This document shows positions 1 through 10,183 of a stretch of 64,000 nt of DNA, one piece after another (within the stretch, counting starts at the first letter, position 1; each line of letters opens with the position of its first letter). A model generated the notes under the pieces. The model saw nothing but the letters and a program-made list of their open reading frames with translations. It ran no database searches and was not told where the DNA came from. The translations under genes were made by a program, and so were the position numbers. This DNA is from an uncultured Verrucomicrobia subdivision 3 bacterium (GTDB lineage: Bacteria > Verrucomicrobiota > Verrucomicrobiia > Limisphaerales > UBA11358), in assembly GCA_903858275.1 (NCBI GenBank), contig CAIOIC010000126.1, forward strand, positions 1 to 64,000, written 5' to 3'.

Positions 1-62
1 ATTTTAGCTCTTCGCAAAACTTCTTTCAAAAACCGTTACATGTTTGTTATTTTTAGCCGGTT

Positions 63-137
63 GCGCGGTTAGCTCAGTGGTAGAGCATTACCTTGACACG
101 GTAGGGGTCGGAGGTTCGAAACCTCCACCGCGCACCA
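63..137 (+). tRNA. tRNA-Val (GAC)
   Basis: A complete cloverleaf can be folded by eye. The acceptor stem GCGCGGT (63-69) pairs with ACCGCGC (127-133). The D stem GCTC pairs with GAGC (83-86). The anticodon stem TTACC/GGTAG closes a seven-base loop holding anticodon GAC at 95-97. The T arm contains GGTTCGAAACC. The discriminator A and a genome-encoded CCA end the gene at 137. GAC reads the valine codons GUC and GUU. No other tRNA was found nearby. Confidence 0.97.
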
Positions 138-312
138 TCTTTTTATTGGGTTTTTGAGGAATTTGCTGGTTCTCCTGACAGATTCATGACAGGCAAGGCA
201 TGGTCAAAGAACCAAATTCCCCGTCGCCGGCAAACGGTTATCCCGCTGACCACCTTTTCCACTATCACATTGCCAGAGGTGACGCTCAGGCATAAGGTTT
301 TGCAATTACTCC

Positions 313-1071
313 ATGCAAAAACTCATCAACAAACGCGCCTTGGTCACCGGCGGCGGCCAGGGAATCGGCCGGGCCATCGTGGATGAACTGCTCCGGCAGG
401 GCTGTCACGTCGCCATTCATTACCACAAAAACGCCCAAGGGGCCGAGGAAGCCAAACGGCTGGCACCGCCCGGCGCCAAAGTTGGCTGCTTTCAAGCTGA
501 CCTGACGCAAGAATCAGCCGCCCGCCAAATGGTGAATCAGGCCGTGGCGTTTCTGGGCGGACTGGACATCCTGATCAACAACTCCGGGGATTTGGTCGGT
601 CGCCGGTCGCTTGAACAAGTGGACATGGCTTTCTGGCAACAGGTGATTGACGTCAACCTGACGACGATGATGCTGGTGACCCGCGAAGCGATTCCGCATC
701 TGGTCAAATCCGGTCAAAGCAGCATCGTCAATCTGGCCTCGCTGGCGGGCCGCATGGGCGGACACTCCGGATCCCTGATTTATGCTTCCACCAAAGGGGC
801 CATTTTGACCTGGACCAGATCGCTGGCACAAGAATTTGGCGGGCGCGGGGTTCGCGTCAACGCCGTCGCGCCGGGCTTGATCTTGGGAACCTCTTTTCAC
901 AACACCCACACCACAGCCGAATCGGCGGCGGCGACCGTGGCCAGAATTCCGCTCCGCCAGGCCGGTTCAGCCGCGGATGTCGCCCGGGCGGTGGCTTTCC
1001 TCGCATCGGAGTATGACGGGTTCATCACCGGGGCAACGCTGGACATCAACGGCGGCGTTTACGCGTGCTGA
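313..1071 (+). CDS. Short-chain dehydrogenase/reductase (SDR)
   Basis: Cytoplasmic NAD(P)-dependent oxidoreductase of the classical SDR family, 252 aa, the usual family length. The nucleotide-binding motif TGGGQGIG is at residues 12-19, NNSG (normally NNAG) at 89-92, and the catalytic set is Asn115, Ser143, Tyr157 and Lys161 (YASTK). The closing DINGG segment is typical of FabG-like and sugar-acid SDRs. The gene lies 49 bp upstream of an exported glycosidase-like gene and an ACS transporter on the same strand. A role in sugar-acid or sugar-alcohol oxidation, for example a KduD-like step, is therefore plausible but inferred. A fatty-acid 3-oxoacyl-ACP reductase role cannot be excluded. No clear Shine-Dalgarno sequence is seen. 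Confidence 0.9.
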   Translation: MQKLINKRALVTGGGQGIGRAIVDELLRQGCHVAIHYHKNAQGAEEAKRLAPPGAKVGCFQADLTQESAARQMVNQAVAFLGGLDILINNSGDLVGRRSLEQVDMAFWQQVIDVNLTTMMLVTREAIPHLVKSGQSSIVNLASLAGRMGGHSGSLIYASTKGAILTWTRSLAQEFGGRGVRVNAVAPGLILGTSFHNTHTTAESAAATVARIPLRQAGSAADVARAVAFLASEYDGFITGATLDINGGVYAC

Positions 1072-1120
1072 CCGAAAAATAACGAAAATAATTTCAGTTC
1101 AAATTAACAACGCAAAAATT

Positions 1121-3322
1121 ATGGGTGCTCTAAATCGCCGAAAATTCCTCCAATCAACCGGCTTCATGCTGGCCGGGGCACAGCTTCCGTTCGGAGAACT
1201 GCCAACGCTGGCCGCAGCATTGGGCGAGCCGTCTCAAGCTACTTCAAACGCGTCGGTGTGGGATTGGATTCACAACAACCGCACCCTCATCGCCGAGGCC
1301 TACAATCCGCCGTTCTATCCCGCGCTGGACTATGATCCGGAAAAAGCCGTGCGCATCGCGAAGGATCTCAATGCCGATTCGATGCGCTATCCCACCGCCT
1401 CGTATTATGCCTACTTCCCGAGCAAGTCGGGCTATCCGGTGCATCCGGAATTGAAAGGCGACCCGATGCGCGAGACGCTCGACTTGCTGCGCAAGGCCGA
1501 CATGAAGGCCACCGCCTATATTCCGTTCAATCATCCGTTCATGGAGGCCACGTCGAAAGATCCGCGCTATGCCGACTGGACCAAGAAGTTTGCCAATGGC
1601 AAGCCCATGACGACCCCGCACTACGGCTACATGGATTATTTCGAGGGCTGCCTGAACTCGCCGGTGCGCGAAGTCATCAAGACTTTGGTCAAAGAAGTCG
1701 TCACCGAGTATCCCTTCGATGTGATCTATTTCGACGGCCCGTACCAAGGGATGAAAAACGACAAAAACTACTGCCATTGTCCCTACTGCGAAGGCGCCTA
1801 CAAAAAGAAGTTCAGCCGGCCGGTGCCGAATCAGGACGAAGGAGTCAGTCTGGAAGAAAAAATCCAATACCAGGATTGGATGCAGAATGACGTGGCGCTG
1901 GGCTTCTTTTCGGAAATCAGGGAATTCATCCGCCAGGCGCGCAATGTGCCGGTGCTGTTCAACAACACCGCCCTGCTAACTCCGCGACAGTGGCGCAACC
2001 GCGCGATTCCGCTGGCGGACGGCTTCATGTTTGAGGCGGCGGAGACGCCCGAGGACAAGCTTTTCAACATGCAACTCGGCCAGTCCACGGGAAAAGTCAT
2101 CTGGACCTATGTCGGACACCACACCCAATACAACCGCGAACACATCAAAGACTCCGGCGTGCGCGGCTGGTTCAGTTATCCCGTCGAGAGCGAGGAACTG
2201 CTGCTCGACGGCGCAACGGCCATCGCTTCGGGCGTAGGCATCGTTTACTGGAGCCTTTCCCGATTTTTCTATCAACCGGAAAAACCGCAAGCCTATGACA
2301 GCGGCCGCTTCGTCAGGGAGATTTTCGACTTCCAACAAAAGCACGACGCCCTTTTGCGCAGCCTCCGCAGCCGGCCGCAGGCAGGGATCATGGTCGGAGC
2401 CCAGACGATTGATTGGTTCGCCGGCAGCAAATTCATCTCAAAGGGCTTTGAGAATGGCTTCCACGGCGCCTATGAAGTTTTGAAAGCCAACGGCTTTGAA
2501 TCCGAGCCGTTCCTGGACTGGCAGATGACGCCGGAACGGCTGGCCCGCTATGAAATGGTCTATGCGCCGTCCGCCGTGTGCCTGAGCGATGCCCAGTGCG
2601 CGATGCTGACGGATTATGTGCGCAAGGGCGGAAAACTGGTGGCGACCCACATGACCTCGATGGCGGATGAATTTGGCCGCCTGCGAAAAAATTTCGGGCT
2701 GGCGGAGCTGCTGGGCATCGAAGCGGCCGGCACCGAGCCCTACGAAATGTCCGACCTTTTTCTCAAGCTGAACAGCGGTGAAATCATTCCGCAGGACTCG
2801 CAGATTTTCCCCTTCCGCGCCCACGGCAGCCGGGTGCTGGCCGAGACGATTGACCGCGGCCGCCGCGCCAAGCTCGGGCCGGCCATGGTCGAACGAAAGG
2901 AAGGCAAAGGCAGCGTGCTCTATATCGGCTCCAACCTGGAGGCGGTCTATGTCGAGACACGGATGAAGCGGTTGCGCGCTTTATTCGGCGAACTGGTGAC
3001 TCCCTGGCTGGCACCGCGACGCTCCTATGAAATTGAATATCGTTCCGGCGTCATGCCGCATTTCATGGCCTCGCCGGAGGCGCTGGTGCTGCATTTGCTC
3101 GCGAACACCGGCAACAAGACCAAACACATGAAAATCCGCGAAGAATTTCTGCCGGTAGCCGATGTGAAGGTCCGCATCCGCATCCCCGATGGGAAAACAG
3201 TGCGGGATATCTCGCTGCTGCGCTCGGGCCAGACCCTGTCCGTGAAGCCGCACAATGGCTGGATCGCGGTGACGGTGCCCCGGGTGTTCATCCATGAAGC
3301 CGTGAAAGTGGAACTGAAGTGA
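1121..3322 (+). CDS. Tat-exported glycoside hydrolase-like protein
   Basis: A 733-aa protein. The ATG at 1121 is preferred over an in-frame codon at 977, which would overlap the upstream SDR gene, because it places a twin-arginine signal (NRRKFLQS, residues 5-12) at the N terminus. The middle resembles hypothetical TIM-barrel glycosyl hydrolases: a strand ends in YFDGPYQGM, followed by a cysteine cluster CHCPYC that could bind metal. The last half looks like a glutamine-amidotransferase-type beta-galactosidase trimerisation domain (segment MVYAPSAVCLSDAQ and following GGKLVATH), then a beta-sandwich. The protein is probably periplasmic. The gene ends in a GTGA overlap with the transporter gene, so the two are probably co-translated. 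Substrate unknown. Confidence 0.75.
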   Translation: MGALNRRKFLQSTGFMLAGAQLPFGELPTLAAALGEPSQATSNASVWDWIHNNRTLIAEAYNPPFYPALDYDPEKAVRIAKDLNADSMRYPTASYYAYFPSKSGYPVHPELKGDPMRETLDLLRKADMKATAYIPFNHPFMEATSKDPRYADWTKKFANGKPMTTPHYGYMDYFEGCLNSPVREVIKTLVKEVVTEYPFDVIYFDGPYQGMKNDKNYCHCPYCEGAYKKKFSRPVPNQDEGVSLEEKIQYQDWMQNDVALGFFSEIREFIRQARNVPVLFNNTALLTPRQWRNRAIPLADGFMFEAAETPEDKLFNMQLGQSTGKVIWTYVGHHTQYNREHIKDSGVRGWFSYPVESEELLLDGATAIASGVGIVYWSLSRFFYQPEKPQAYDSGRFVREIFDFQQKHDALLRSLRSRPQAGIMVGAQTIDWFAGSKFISKGFENGFHGAYEVLKANGFESEPFLDWQMTPERLARYEMVYAPSAVCLSDAQCAMLTDYVRKGGKLVATHMTSMADEFGRLRKNFGLAELLGIEAAGTEPYEMSDLFLKLNSGEIIPQDSQIFPFRAHGSRVLAETIDRGRRAKLGPAMVERKEGKGSVLYIGSNLEAVYVETRMKRLRALFGELVTPWLAPRRSYEIEYRSGVMPHFMASPEALVLHLLANTGNKTKHMKIREEFLPVADVKVRIRIPDGKTVRDISLLRSGQTLSVKPHNGWIAVTVPRVFIHEAVKVELK

Positions 3323-4563
3323 ATCCGTCTTCATTCCGCTGGGTGATGATCGGCTTCGCCTTTCTGGCGACGGTCATCAACTATCTGGATCGCCAGGTTC
3401 TTTCCGTGGTCGTCACGGCGCCGGATTTCAAGGCAATGGTTCCGCTGACGCAGGAAGCTTACGGCTACATCACCGCGTCGTTCATGCTGGCCTATGCGGT
3501 TTCAAACGGTCTTTCGGGCGTATTCATTGACCGGGTCGGCACGCGGCTGGGCTATGCCTGCTGCATGGTCTGGTGGTCGGTTGCGGGAATGCTGCATGTC
3601 TTTGCGCGCGGCCCGTTTTCACTGGGATGCTTTCGCTTTCTGCTGGGGGCCGGCGAAGCGGGGAACTGGCCCGCCGCAACAAAACTGGTCACCGAATGGT
3701 TTCCGCCCAAAGATCGCGCCCTGGCCTCCGGTATTTTCAACAGCGGCTCCTCCATCGGCTCCGTGATCTCCCCGCTGATCATCGTCTGGGTGGTGGCGAC
3801 ATGGGGCTGGAAAAGCGCTTTCCTGGCGATGGGAGCCCTGGGTTTGATCTGGGTGATCGCATGGTGGCTGGTTTATTTTGTGCCGGAATCAGTGGCGGCC
3901 GAGGTGAAGGAACCGCCGGTGAGTGCGGGCAGACTTATCCGCACCCGATTTGTAATCTGGTTCACCGTCTCCAAGGTTTTCATGGATCCGGTCTGGTATT
4001 TTTTTGTGTTCTGGTTTCCGAAATATCTGAGTGAAGTGCATCATTTCAGCTTGAAGGAAATCGGCTGGAAAGGCTGGATCCCCTATTTCTCGGCCGCCAT
4101 CGGCAACCTCGCCGGCGGGGCGCTGACGGGCTGGCTGATCCGGCGCGGCACCCCGGTGCCCACCGCCCGCAAAGTCAGCGTCTCGGTGTTTGCATTGCTC
4201 ATGCTGGCCACGATTCCAGCCATCCTGACGACCCATGCATGGCTGGCGATTGCGCTCATCTCGCTCACCACCTTCGGCTACACAGGATATCTGGCCAATA
4301 CGATGGCCTTCCCAGCGGACGTGTTCCCCAAAAACACCGTCGCCTCCATTTACGGACTGGCCAGCATGGGATCGGGTTTTGGCGGCATGTTGTTCATGGG
4401 CCTATCGGGCTGGCTGATTGGCCACTATGGTTACACGCCGGTTTTCATCGGTTACGGCATCCTGCCGGTGATCGCGCTGGCGATTGTCATTTTTTTAATG
4501 GGGCCACTGCGGCCCCACCCGAATTTCCTCACCCAGAATAGTAAAACAGACATCGTCACCTGA
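3319..4563 (+). CDS. MFS transporter, ACS family (sugar-acid type)
   Basis: Inner-membrane transporter of the major facilitator superfamily, 414 aa, with about twelve hydrophobic segments. The N-terminal signature NYLDRQVLS directly after TM1 is typical of the anion:cation symporter group that includes hexuronate and glucarate transporters (ExuT, GudP). The start is GTG at 3319 and overlaps the TGA of the upstream gene by three bases. This ties it to the SDR and Tat-glycosidase genes as one operon. Import of a uronate or aldonate released by the exported enzyme is a reasonable inference. The exact substrate cannot be read from the sequence. Confidence 0.87.
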   Translation: MNPSSFRWVMIGFAFLATVINYLDRQVLSVVVTAPDFKAMVPLTQEAYGYITASFMLAYAVSNGLSGVFIDRVGTRLGYACCMVWWSVAGMLHVFARGPFSLGCFRFLLGAGEAGNWPAATKLVTEWFPPKDRALASGIFNSGSSIGSVISPLIIVWVVATWGWKSAFLAMGALGLIWVIAWWLVYFVPESVAAEVKEPPVSAGRLIRTRFVIWFTVSKVFMDPVWYFFVFWFPKYLSEVHHFSLKEIGWKGWIPYFSAAIGNLAGGALTGWLIRRGTPVPTARKVSVSVFALLMLATIPAILTTHAWLAIALISLTTFGYTGYLANTMAFPADVFPKNTVASIYGLASMGSGFGGMLFMGLSGWLIGHYGYTPVFIGYGILPVIALAIVIFLMGPLRPHPNFLTQNSKTDIVT

Positions 4564-4571
4564 CGGGCGGT

Positions 4572-6581
4572 TTACTTAAGCTGTTCCAAGGTCACGAAGA
4601 CCACCGAGTGGGCGGGGATGGTGCAAGTCAGATCATCACCTTCGCGAACGACGGGGAAATTTCCAACCGCATCTTCTTTTCGTTCGAGCAACGGTGAAGC
4701 GTCAAGACTGCTTCCGGTCAACAGAATCCCGCGAACGCGACCCGCCGCAAAATTTCGCAGGTGGACGCGACACGGCACCGCTTGCGTCCATGAGGCATTG
4801 GCGATGACCAGATAGAGTTCGCGCCCGTCCTTGCTCAAGGTGGCCAGCGTCGGCGTCAGCGGACCGGTGTACTGCGCCCGGTCGGCGGCGAGTTTCGGCT
4901 GATAAAAAGGCGCGGTGCCGTCGGTGGCCAGCGCCCATTCGCCGACGTGGCGGTTGAAGTAGTAGTAGAGCCAGTAGAGCATGAACCGTTTTTCCGGCGC
5001 CTCCTGGGCGAGAATACCAAAGCCGGGCGCATTGAGCCGGTTGAGCATCTGCCAACTGCTCGCGCCGCGCAGAATGTCCTCGCGGGCGTAGTAAATCAAC
5101 CGCACGGCGCGGTGCAGCGTGCCGATGATATTCGCGTTGCGCGGCTCATGATCGGCCTCCCTGCCGTCGGGCGTGCGGCAGATCATGCCCCACTCGGTGT
5201 CGAATTGATAAACGTCGCGGCCGGGGTTATAGGCGCGCATCAGCGCCTGGAAGCGCAGCGCGCGATCCAGCATCCGGTAGTTTTCGGTGAGCGCGATTTC
5301 TTCGAATGAAAGCTGGTGCAGGTTCGCACCACAGTAATAGTGCGGCGCAACAAAATCATATTCCCCGGCGAGTTGCTTCAGCAAGTAGTTGCCCCATTTC
5401 ACGTTGGTCGGATGGATGTCCAGACCGAGCTGCGCCCGGGGATCCACGGCGCGGATGGCCTGCGCCACCGCCCGGAAATGTTCAATAAAAACTTCCGCAG
5501 TCGGGAATGCCCGGCCTTCACCCCACTGGGAAGAATACGGTTCGTTGGCAATCTCCCAACGGTGAAACCGATAGCCTCGCTGCAATGAGTAGGCGACACC
5601 GCGAGCCCAAACTTCCGGCAGCAATTTAGTATTGGCACCCTGTTGTTCAAATTCCACCACACAATTTTCCTCCGCCACCCCGACGCGGCGACACATCTCC
5701 GCCACCTTATCGATGGCTTTTTCAATACCAAACGGCTCATCGCCCACGGCATAAAAGCGCGTCATCGGTAAATTCATATCGCGAATGGCCGTTTCCAACT
5801 GCGGCGCAAGCGTATAATCACCATTCTTATCATAGGGTTGCCCGGTCCAGCCGCACACCCGATGAAAAGACACACCGCCGACCGTTTGGGTCGCCCGGCG
5901 CAAACGATTGGTCGGATCCACGGTGAATTCCAGCCGGTCGCCGGATTGAAGCCGGTGCGAGAGCGCCGCGTGCGCCACCGTTTCATCGTTGATCAAACGC
6001 ACGGATTGCAGATCAGGCTGCTCCGTGACGCGCACATCATCAATCCACAGGGTCTGCTCCTCCTTAGAACTGGTGGTGGCCAAAAAGGAAAACAGCAGGA
6101 ACCGGCATTGATCCACGAACAGGTCAAGCCCCTCGCGCACCGTGTAGGTAAACTCCTGCCACTCCCGGCCAACGGTAAACGAAAACAACCCCGGCGACGG
6201 CGCCTCCATGAATGGTTTTAGCGTCCGATAAGCACCCCAACGGAACTGCGCCTTGCCCGGATGCTCCGCCCGCGCCCAGAAGGTCACGGTGAGCGACGTC
6301 GCTGGGTGCGACTGAATCGCACGGTCGGGTGACAAGGAAATATAGCCGCCGGTATTGGCCGGGTGGTAGATGCGAAAGCTCGCCCGACCATGGCGGGCAT
6401 TCGTGGAGTCGAGCGTGTAGTTGGCCGGCTTCTTAAATTGCTCAGCCCCCCACATGGACCAGCCGGGCGGCAGAGCCGGCGATGAAGCTTTCTCAAAATC
6501 ATCCTGAAACAACACCTTCATTTCACCACAAAAACCAGCGGTTGCCGCCAGCACAATAATCAAGAAGAAGCGTCGTTTCAT
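4572..6581 (-). CDS. Secreted clan GH-A glycoside hydrolase
   Basis: A 669-aa protein beginning with a Sec signal peptide (MKRRFFLIIVLAATAGFCGE). Residues about 25-190 form a carbohydrate-binding-like beta-sandwich (DDFE near the start, IDDVRV at its end). A TIM-barrel domain follows, with an ANEPYS motif (Glu about 347, candidate acid/base) and QFDTEWGM (Glu about 463, candidate nucleophile). This arrangement fits clan GH-A families such as GH39 or GH5. A C-terminal beta-domain completes the protein. It converges on the transporter gene with only 8 bp between, so it is a separate transcription unit. Probably exported to degrade plant-type polysaccharide. The exact GH family is uncertain. Confidence 0.75.
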   Translation of the reverse strand: MKRRFFLIIVLAATAGFCGEMKVLFQDDFEKASSPALPPGWSMWGAEQFKKPANYTLDSTNARHGRASFRIYHPANTGGYISLSPDRAIQSHPATSLTVTFWARAEHPGKAQFRWGAYRTLKPFMEAPSPGLFSFTVGREWQEFTYTVREGLDLFVDQCRFLLFSFLATTSSKEEQTLWIDDVRVTEQPDLQSVRLINDETVAHAALSHRLQSGDRLEFTVDPTNRLRRATQTVGGVSFHRVCGWTGQPYDKNGDYTLAPQLETAIRDMNLPMTRFYAVGDEPFGIEKAIDKVAEMCRRVGVAEENCVVEFEQQGANTKLLPEVWARGVAYSLQRGYRFHRWEIANEPYSSQWGEGRAFPTAEVFIEHFRAVAQAIRAVDPRAQLGLDIHPTNVKWGNYLLKQLAGEYDFVAPHYYCGANLHQLSFEEIALTENYRMLDRALRFQALMRAYNPGRDVYQFDTEWGMICRTPDGREADHEPRNANIIGTLHRAVRLIYYAREDILRGASSWQMLNRLNAPGFGILAQEAPEKRFMLYWLYYYFNRHVGEWALATDGTAPFYQPKLAADRAQYTGPLTPTLATLSKDGRELYLVIANASWTQAVPCRVHLRNFAAGRVRGILLTGSSLDASPLLERKEDAVGNFPVVREGDDLTCTIPAHSVVFVTLEQLK

Positions 6582-6768
6582 AGTTTGTCTTAGAGTTCAT
6601 GCGACTTTCTACATACCCCGGTTTTTTGCAAGTGTTTTAACGAAACAGCGAAGTCTATCGCGCCGATTCGATGCCTTCACCGCGCGCCAGCTTCATTGAT
6701 AGATCATTTCCGCCGGAAATTTATTCTGGCTGCAAATCAATTCCTATGTATTTTAAGGAACCTTTTTT

Positions 6769-8241
6769 ATGCAACCTACTGGCGATATTGCACTCATCGG
6801 TCTGGCCGTCATGGGCCAGAATCTCATCCTCAACATGAACGACCACGGCTTCACCGTCGTGGCCTACAACCGCACCACCGACAAGGTGGACGCGTTCCTC
6901 GCGAATGAAGCGAAGGGCACCAAGGTGCTCGGCGCGCATTCCATCGCGGAGATGGTTTCCAAGCTCAAGAAGCCGCGCCGCGTGATGATGCTGGTCAAAG
7001 CCGGCAAGCCGGTGGACGAATTCATCGAGCAGCTCCTCCCCGTGCTCGAACCCGGCGACATCATCATTGACGGCGGCAACTCGCTGTTCGACGACACCAA
7101 CCGCCGCCAGAAATACGTCGAGAGCAAAGGCCTCCTCTACATCGGCACCGGCGTTTCCGGCGGTGAAGAGGGCGCGCGCAAAGGTCCGAGCATCATGCCC
7201 GGCGGTTCGCCCGCCGCATGGCCGTTCGTGAAAGATATTTTCCAAGCCGTCTCCGCCAAGGTGGAAGGCAATGTGCCGTGCTGCGACTGGGTCGGCGAAG
7301 CCGGCGCCGGTCATTACGTCAAGATGGTGCACAACGGCATTGAATACGGCGACATGCAGCTCATCTGCGAAGCCTACAACATCATGAAGAACGGCCTCGG
7401 CATGAGCGCCGACGAGATGCACCAGGTATTCGCCGAATGGAACAAGGGCGAACTGGACTCCTATCTCATCGAAATCTCCCGCGACATTCTCGGCACCAAA
7501 GACGCCGACGGCTCGGCGCTGGTGGACAAGATTCTCGACACCGCCGGCCAGAAAGGCACCGGCAAATGGACGGTCATCAACTCGCAGGACCTCGGCATTC
7601 CGATCACGCTGATGGCCGAAGCGGTATATTCCCGCTGCGTTTCTGCGCTCAAAGACGAGCGCGTGAAAGCCGCGCGCAAATTGAAAGGCCCCCGCCCTGC
7701 CCTCACGAGCATCGCGGGCAATGCCGAAAAGAAAAAGGCGTTTATCGAAGACATCAAGAGCGCGCTTTACGCCTCGAAGATCGTAAGCTACGCGCAGGGC
7801 TACATGCTCATGCGCGAAGCCGCGAAGCAATACAAGTGGAACCTCAACTACGGCGGCATCGCCCTCATGTGGCGCGGCGGCTGCATCATCCGCTCCCGCT
7901 TCCTCGGCAAGATCAAGGAAGCCTACGACAACAACCCGAAGCTCTCGAATCTGCTGCTGGACGATTTCTTCCGCGGCGAAATCAAGAAGTCGCAGAAGGG
8001 CTGGCGCAACATTGTCGCCACGGCGGCGAAAAAGGGCATTCCCGTTCCCGCGTTCAGCACCGCGCTGGCGTTCTACGATCAATACCGCAGCGCCGTGCTA
8101 CCGGCGAACCTGCTCCAAGCGCAGCGCGATTACTTCGGCGCGCACACTTACGAGCGCATCGACAAACCGCGCGGCGAGTTCTTCCACACGAACTGGACCG
8201 GCCGCGGCGGCACGACCGCCAGCAGCACTTACAACGTGTAA
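6769..8241 (+). CDS. gnd: 6-phosphogluconate dehydrogenase, decarboxylating
   Basis: Oxidative pentose-phosphate enzyme that converts 6-phosphogluconate to ribulose 5-phosphate and CO2 with NADP reduction; 490 aa, close to the long bacterial form. The Rossmann motif GLAVMG is at residues 11-16 and AYNRTT at 32-37. GGNS is at 102-105, and the active-site helix KMVHNGIEYGDMQ carries Lys185, Asn189 and Glu192, matching the catalytic lysine and glutamate of the family. A Shine-Dalgarno-like AAGGA lies about 10 nt before the ATG. The gene is followed by a strong hairpin terminator, so it is probably monocistronic. Identification is firm. Confidence 0.98.
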   Translation: MQPTGDIALIGLAVMGQNLILNMNDHGFTVVAYNRTTDKVDAFLANEAKGTKVLGAHSIAEMVSKLKKPRRVMMLVKAGKPVDEFIEQLLPVLEPGDIIIDGGNSLFDDTNRRQKYVESKGLLYIGTGVSGGEEGARKGPSIMPGGSPAAWPFVKDIFQAVSAKVEGNVPCCDWVGEAGAGHYVKMVHNGIEYGDMQLICEAYNIMKNGLGMSADEMHQVFAEWNKGELDSYLIEISRDILGTKDADGSALVDKILDTAGQKGTGKWTVINSQDLGIPITLMAEAVYSRCVSALKDERVKAARKLKGPRPALTSIAGNAEKKKAFIEDIKSALYASKIVSYAQGYMLMREAAKQYKWNLNYGGIALMWRGGCIIRSRFLGKIKEAYDNNPKLSNLLLDDFFRGEIKKSQKGWRNIVATAAKKGIPVPAFSTALAFYDQYRSAVLPANLLQAQRDYFGAHTYERIDKPRGEFFHTNWTGRGGTTASSTYNV

Positions 8242-8271
8242 CTCCTTGCGGAGGGCCACCAAACTTGCAAG

Positions 8272-8298
8272 GCGCGCAGCTCCGGCTGCGCGCTTTTT
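8272..8298 (+). terminator. Rho-independent terminator of gnd
   Basis: A 9-bp GC stem (GCGCGCAGC / GCTGCGCGC) closes a TCCG tetraloop and is followed at once by five T. It lies 31 bp after the gnd stop codon. Confidence 0.85.
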
Positions 8299-8308
8299 GT
8301 TTTCGCTT

Positions 8309-8379
8309 GGTGGGACAAGCCTCCCTCCGAGCCGACGCGAGCCTTGGGCAGCAGCGGCTCGCGGGGACGCTCGCCCCAC
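8309..8379. repeat. Imperfect inverted repeat, GGGGCGAGCGTCC family
   Basis: The right arm (8355-8379) is CGGCTCGCGGGGACGCTCGC plus CCCAC. The left arm (about 8313-8338, ending CTCCGAGCCG) is a degenerate reverse copy. The right arm differs by one base from the 25-bp arms found at 54663-54729, so this is a dispersed element family. It fills most of the 195-bp gap between gnd and the FKBP gene. Confidence 0.7.
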
Positions 8380-8436
8380 CGTGGCTACCCACTTTTGTTT
8401 GTTTGACCAACCGTTTTCGACCAGCAAAACTGGCGC

Positions 8437-8769
8437 ATGGCAAAACCTGAATTGAAGATTGAAAAGCTCTCGGCCGGCACCGGTGCCGCGCCTCAAAAAG
8501 GCGACACGGTGACCGTCCATTACACCGGCACGTTCATGGACGGCAAGAAATTTGACAGCTCCGTGGACCGCGACGAGCCGTTCGCTTTTGTGCTGGGCGA
8601 GGGCCAGGTCATCAGCGGCTGGGATCTGGGCGTGGCGCAGATGAAAATCGGCGACAAGGTGAAACTGACCATCCCGCCGGAACTCGCCTACGGCCGCGAC
8701 GGCTACCCCGGCGCGATTCCGCCGAACGCCACGCTGATTTTCGAGGTGGAACTGCTCGGCATCGGCTGA
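8437..8769 (+). CDS. FKBP-type peptidyl-prolyl cis-trans isomerase
   Basis: Single-domain FKBP, 110 aa, catalysing proline isomerisation during protein folding. Landmarks in order are [18 protein letters not shown], the VISGWD active-site strand, IPPELAYG and [13 protein letters not shown]. Together they cover the whole FKBP fold with no chaperone insert. No signal peptide is visible, so it is probably cytoplasmic. It starts 195 bp after gnd, beyond a terminator and a repeat, and lies 39 bp before the DUF2959 lipoprotein gene, with which it may be co-transcribed. Confidence 0.96.
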   Translation: MAKPELKIEKLSAGTGAAPQKGDTVTVHYTGTFMDGKKFDSSVDRDEPFAFVLGEGQVISGWDLGVAQMKIGDKVKLTIPPELAYGRDGYPGAIPPNATLIFEVELLGIG

Positions 8770-8808
8770 CAAACGCAACACAGACGAACCCCTCCAACCC
8801 ATTTCCAA

Positions 8809-9462
8809 ATGAAAAAACTTTTCCGCCTGCTCCCAGCCCTGCTGGCGGCGGTCTTGATTTTCAACACGTCGGGGTGCAGCAGCCTCTATTACGCGGCCTA
8901 CGAAAAAATCGGCGTTTACAAGCGGGACCTGCTCAAGAAGCGCGTCATCGAGGCGCGCGACGACCAGAAGGCGGCCCAGCAACAGTTCAAGGACGCGCTC
9001 ACGCGGCTGAAGGAAATCACCAAGTTCGACAGCGGCGAGGCGGAACGCGCCCACCGCGATTTGAAGTCGGAATACGACGGCTGCGTCACGCAGGCCGACA
9101 CCGTGCGCAAACGCATCCGCGAGGTCGAAACGGTTTCGTCCGACCTGTTCGCCGAGTGGGAAAAGGAAATCAGCGAGATCAGCACGCCGTCGCTGCAATC
9201 CGCCAGCCGGCAGCAACTCGCGACCACGAAGCAGCGCTACCAGGAACTGCACACCGCCCTGGTCAGCGCCGAGCAGACCATGGCCCCGGTGCTGCGGCAG
9301 TTCAACGACTACGTCCTCTACCTCAAACACAACCTGAATGCCCAGGCCATCGCGTCGCTCAAGGGCGAGGCGGCGAGCATCACCATGGAAATCAACCGGC
9401 TCATCGAGCAGATGAACAAGTCCATCACCCGCGCCGACGAGTTTGTCAAAAACATGAAGTGA
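8809..9462 (+). CDS. DUF2959-type lipoprotein
   Basis: A 217-aa predicted lipoprotein. The hydrophobic signal ends in a TSGC lipobox (Cys23), followed by SSLYYAAYEKIGVYKRDLL, typical of the DUF2959 family. The remainder is almost entirely charged helix and probably coiled coil (DDQKAAQQQFKDAL; MEINRLIEQMNKSI). Function of the family is unknown; an envelope-associated role is suggested by the lipid anchor only. It follows the FKBP gene closely on the same strand. Confidence 0.85.
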   Translation: MKKLFRLLPALLAAVLIFNTSGCSSLYYAAYEKIGVYKRDLLKKRVIEARDDQKAAQQQFKDALTRLKEITKFDSGEAERAHRDLKSEYDGCVTQADTVRKRIREVETVSSDLFAEWEKEISEISTPSLQSASRQQLATTKQRYQELHTALVSAEQTMAPVLRQFNDYVLYLKHNLNAQAIASLKGEAASITMEINRLIEQMNKSITRADEFVKNMK

Positions 9463-9511
9463 CGGCGGGGAAAACCATTTTTCACTCGCAAGCCGCGAGC
9501 AGTCCGCTTAA

Positions 9512-10162
<651 letters not shown>

Positions 10163-10163
10163 T

Positions 10164-10179
10164 CCCCCCCCCTTTTTTT
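10164..10179 (+). other. C9-T7 homopolymer tract
   Basis: Nine C followed by seven T immediately after the aquaporin stop codon and just before the GTG start of the YggU gene. It has no hairpin, so it is not a normal terminator. Such tracts are prone to slippage and to sequencing error. Confidence 0.6.
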
Positions 10180-10183
10180 CAAC

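Noticed and set aside
977..1120. Upstream in-frame extension of the Tat-exported glycosidase
   Set aside because: It would overlap the SDR gene and place the twin-arginine signal internally.
6721..8082. Long open frame on the minus strand opposite gnd (453 aa)
   Set aside because: It is a shadow of the firmly identified gnd gene on the plus strand; no known domain and biased composition.
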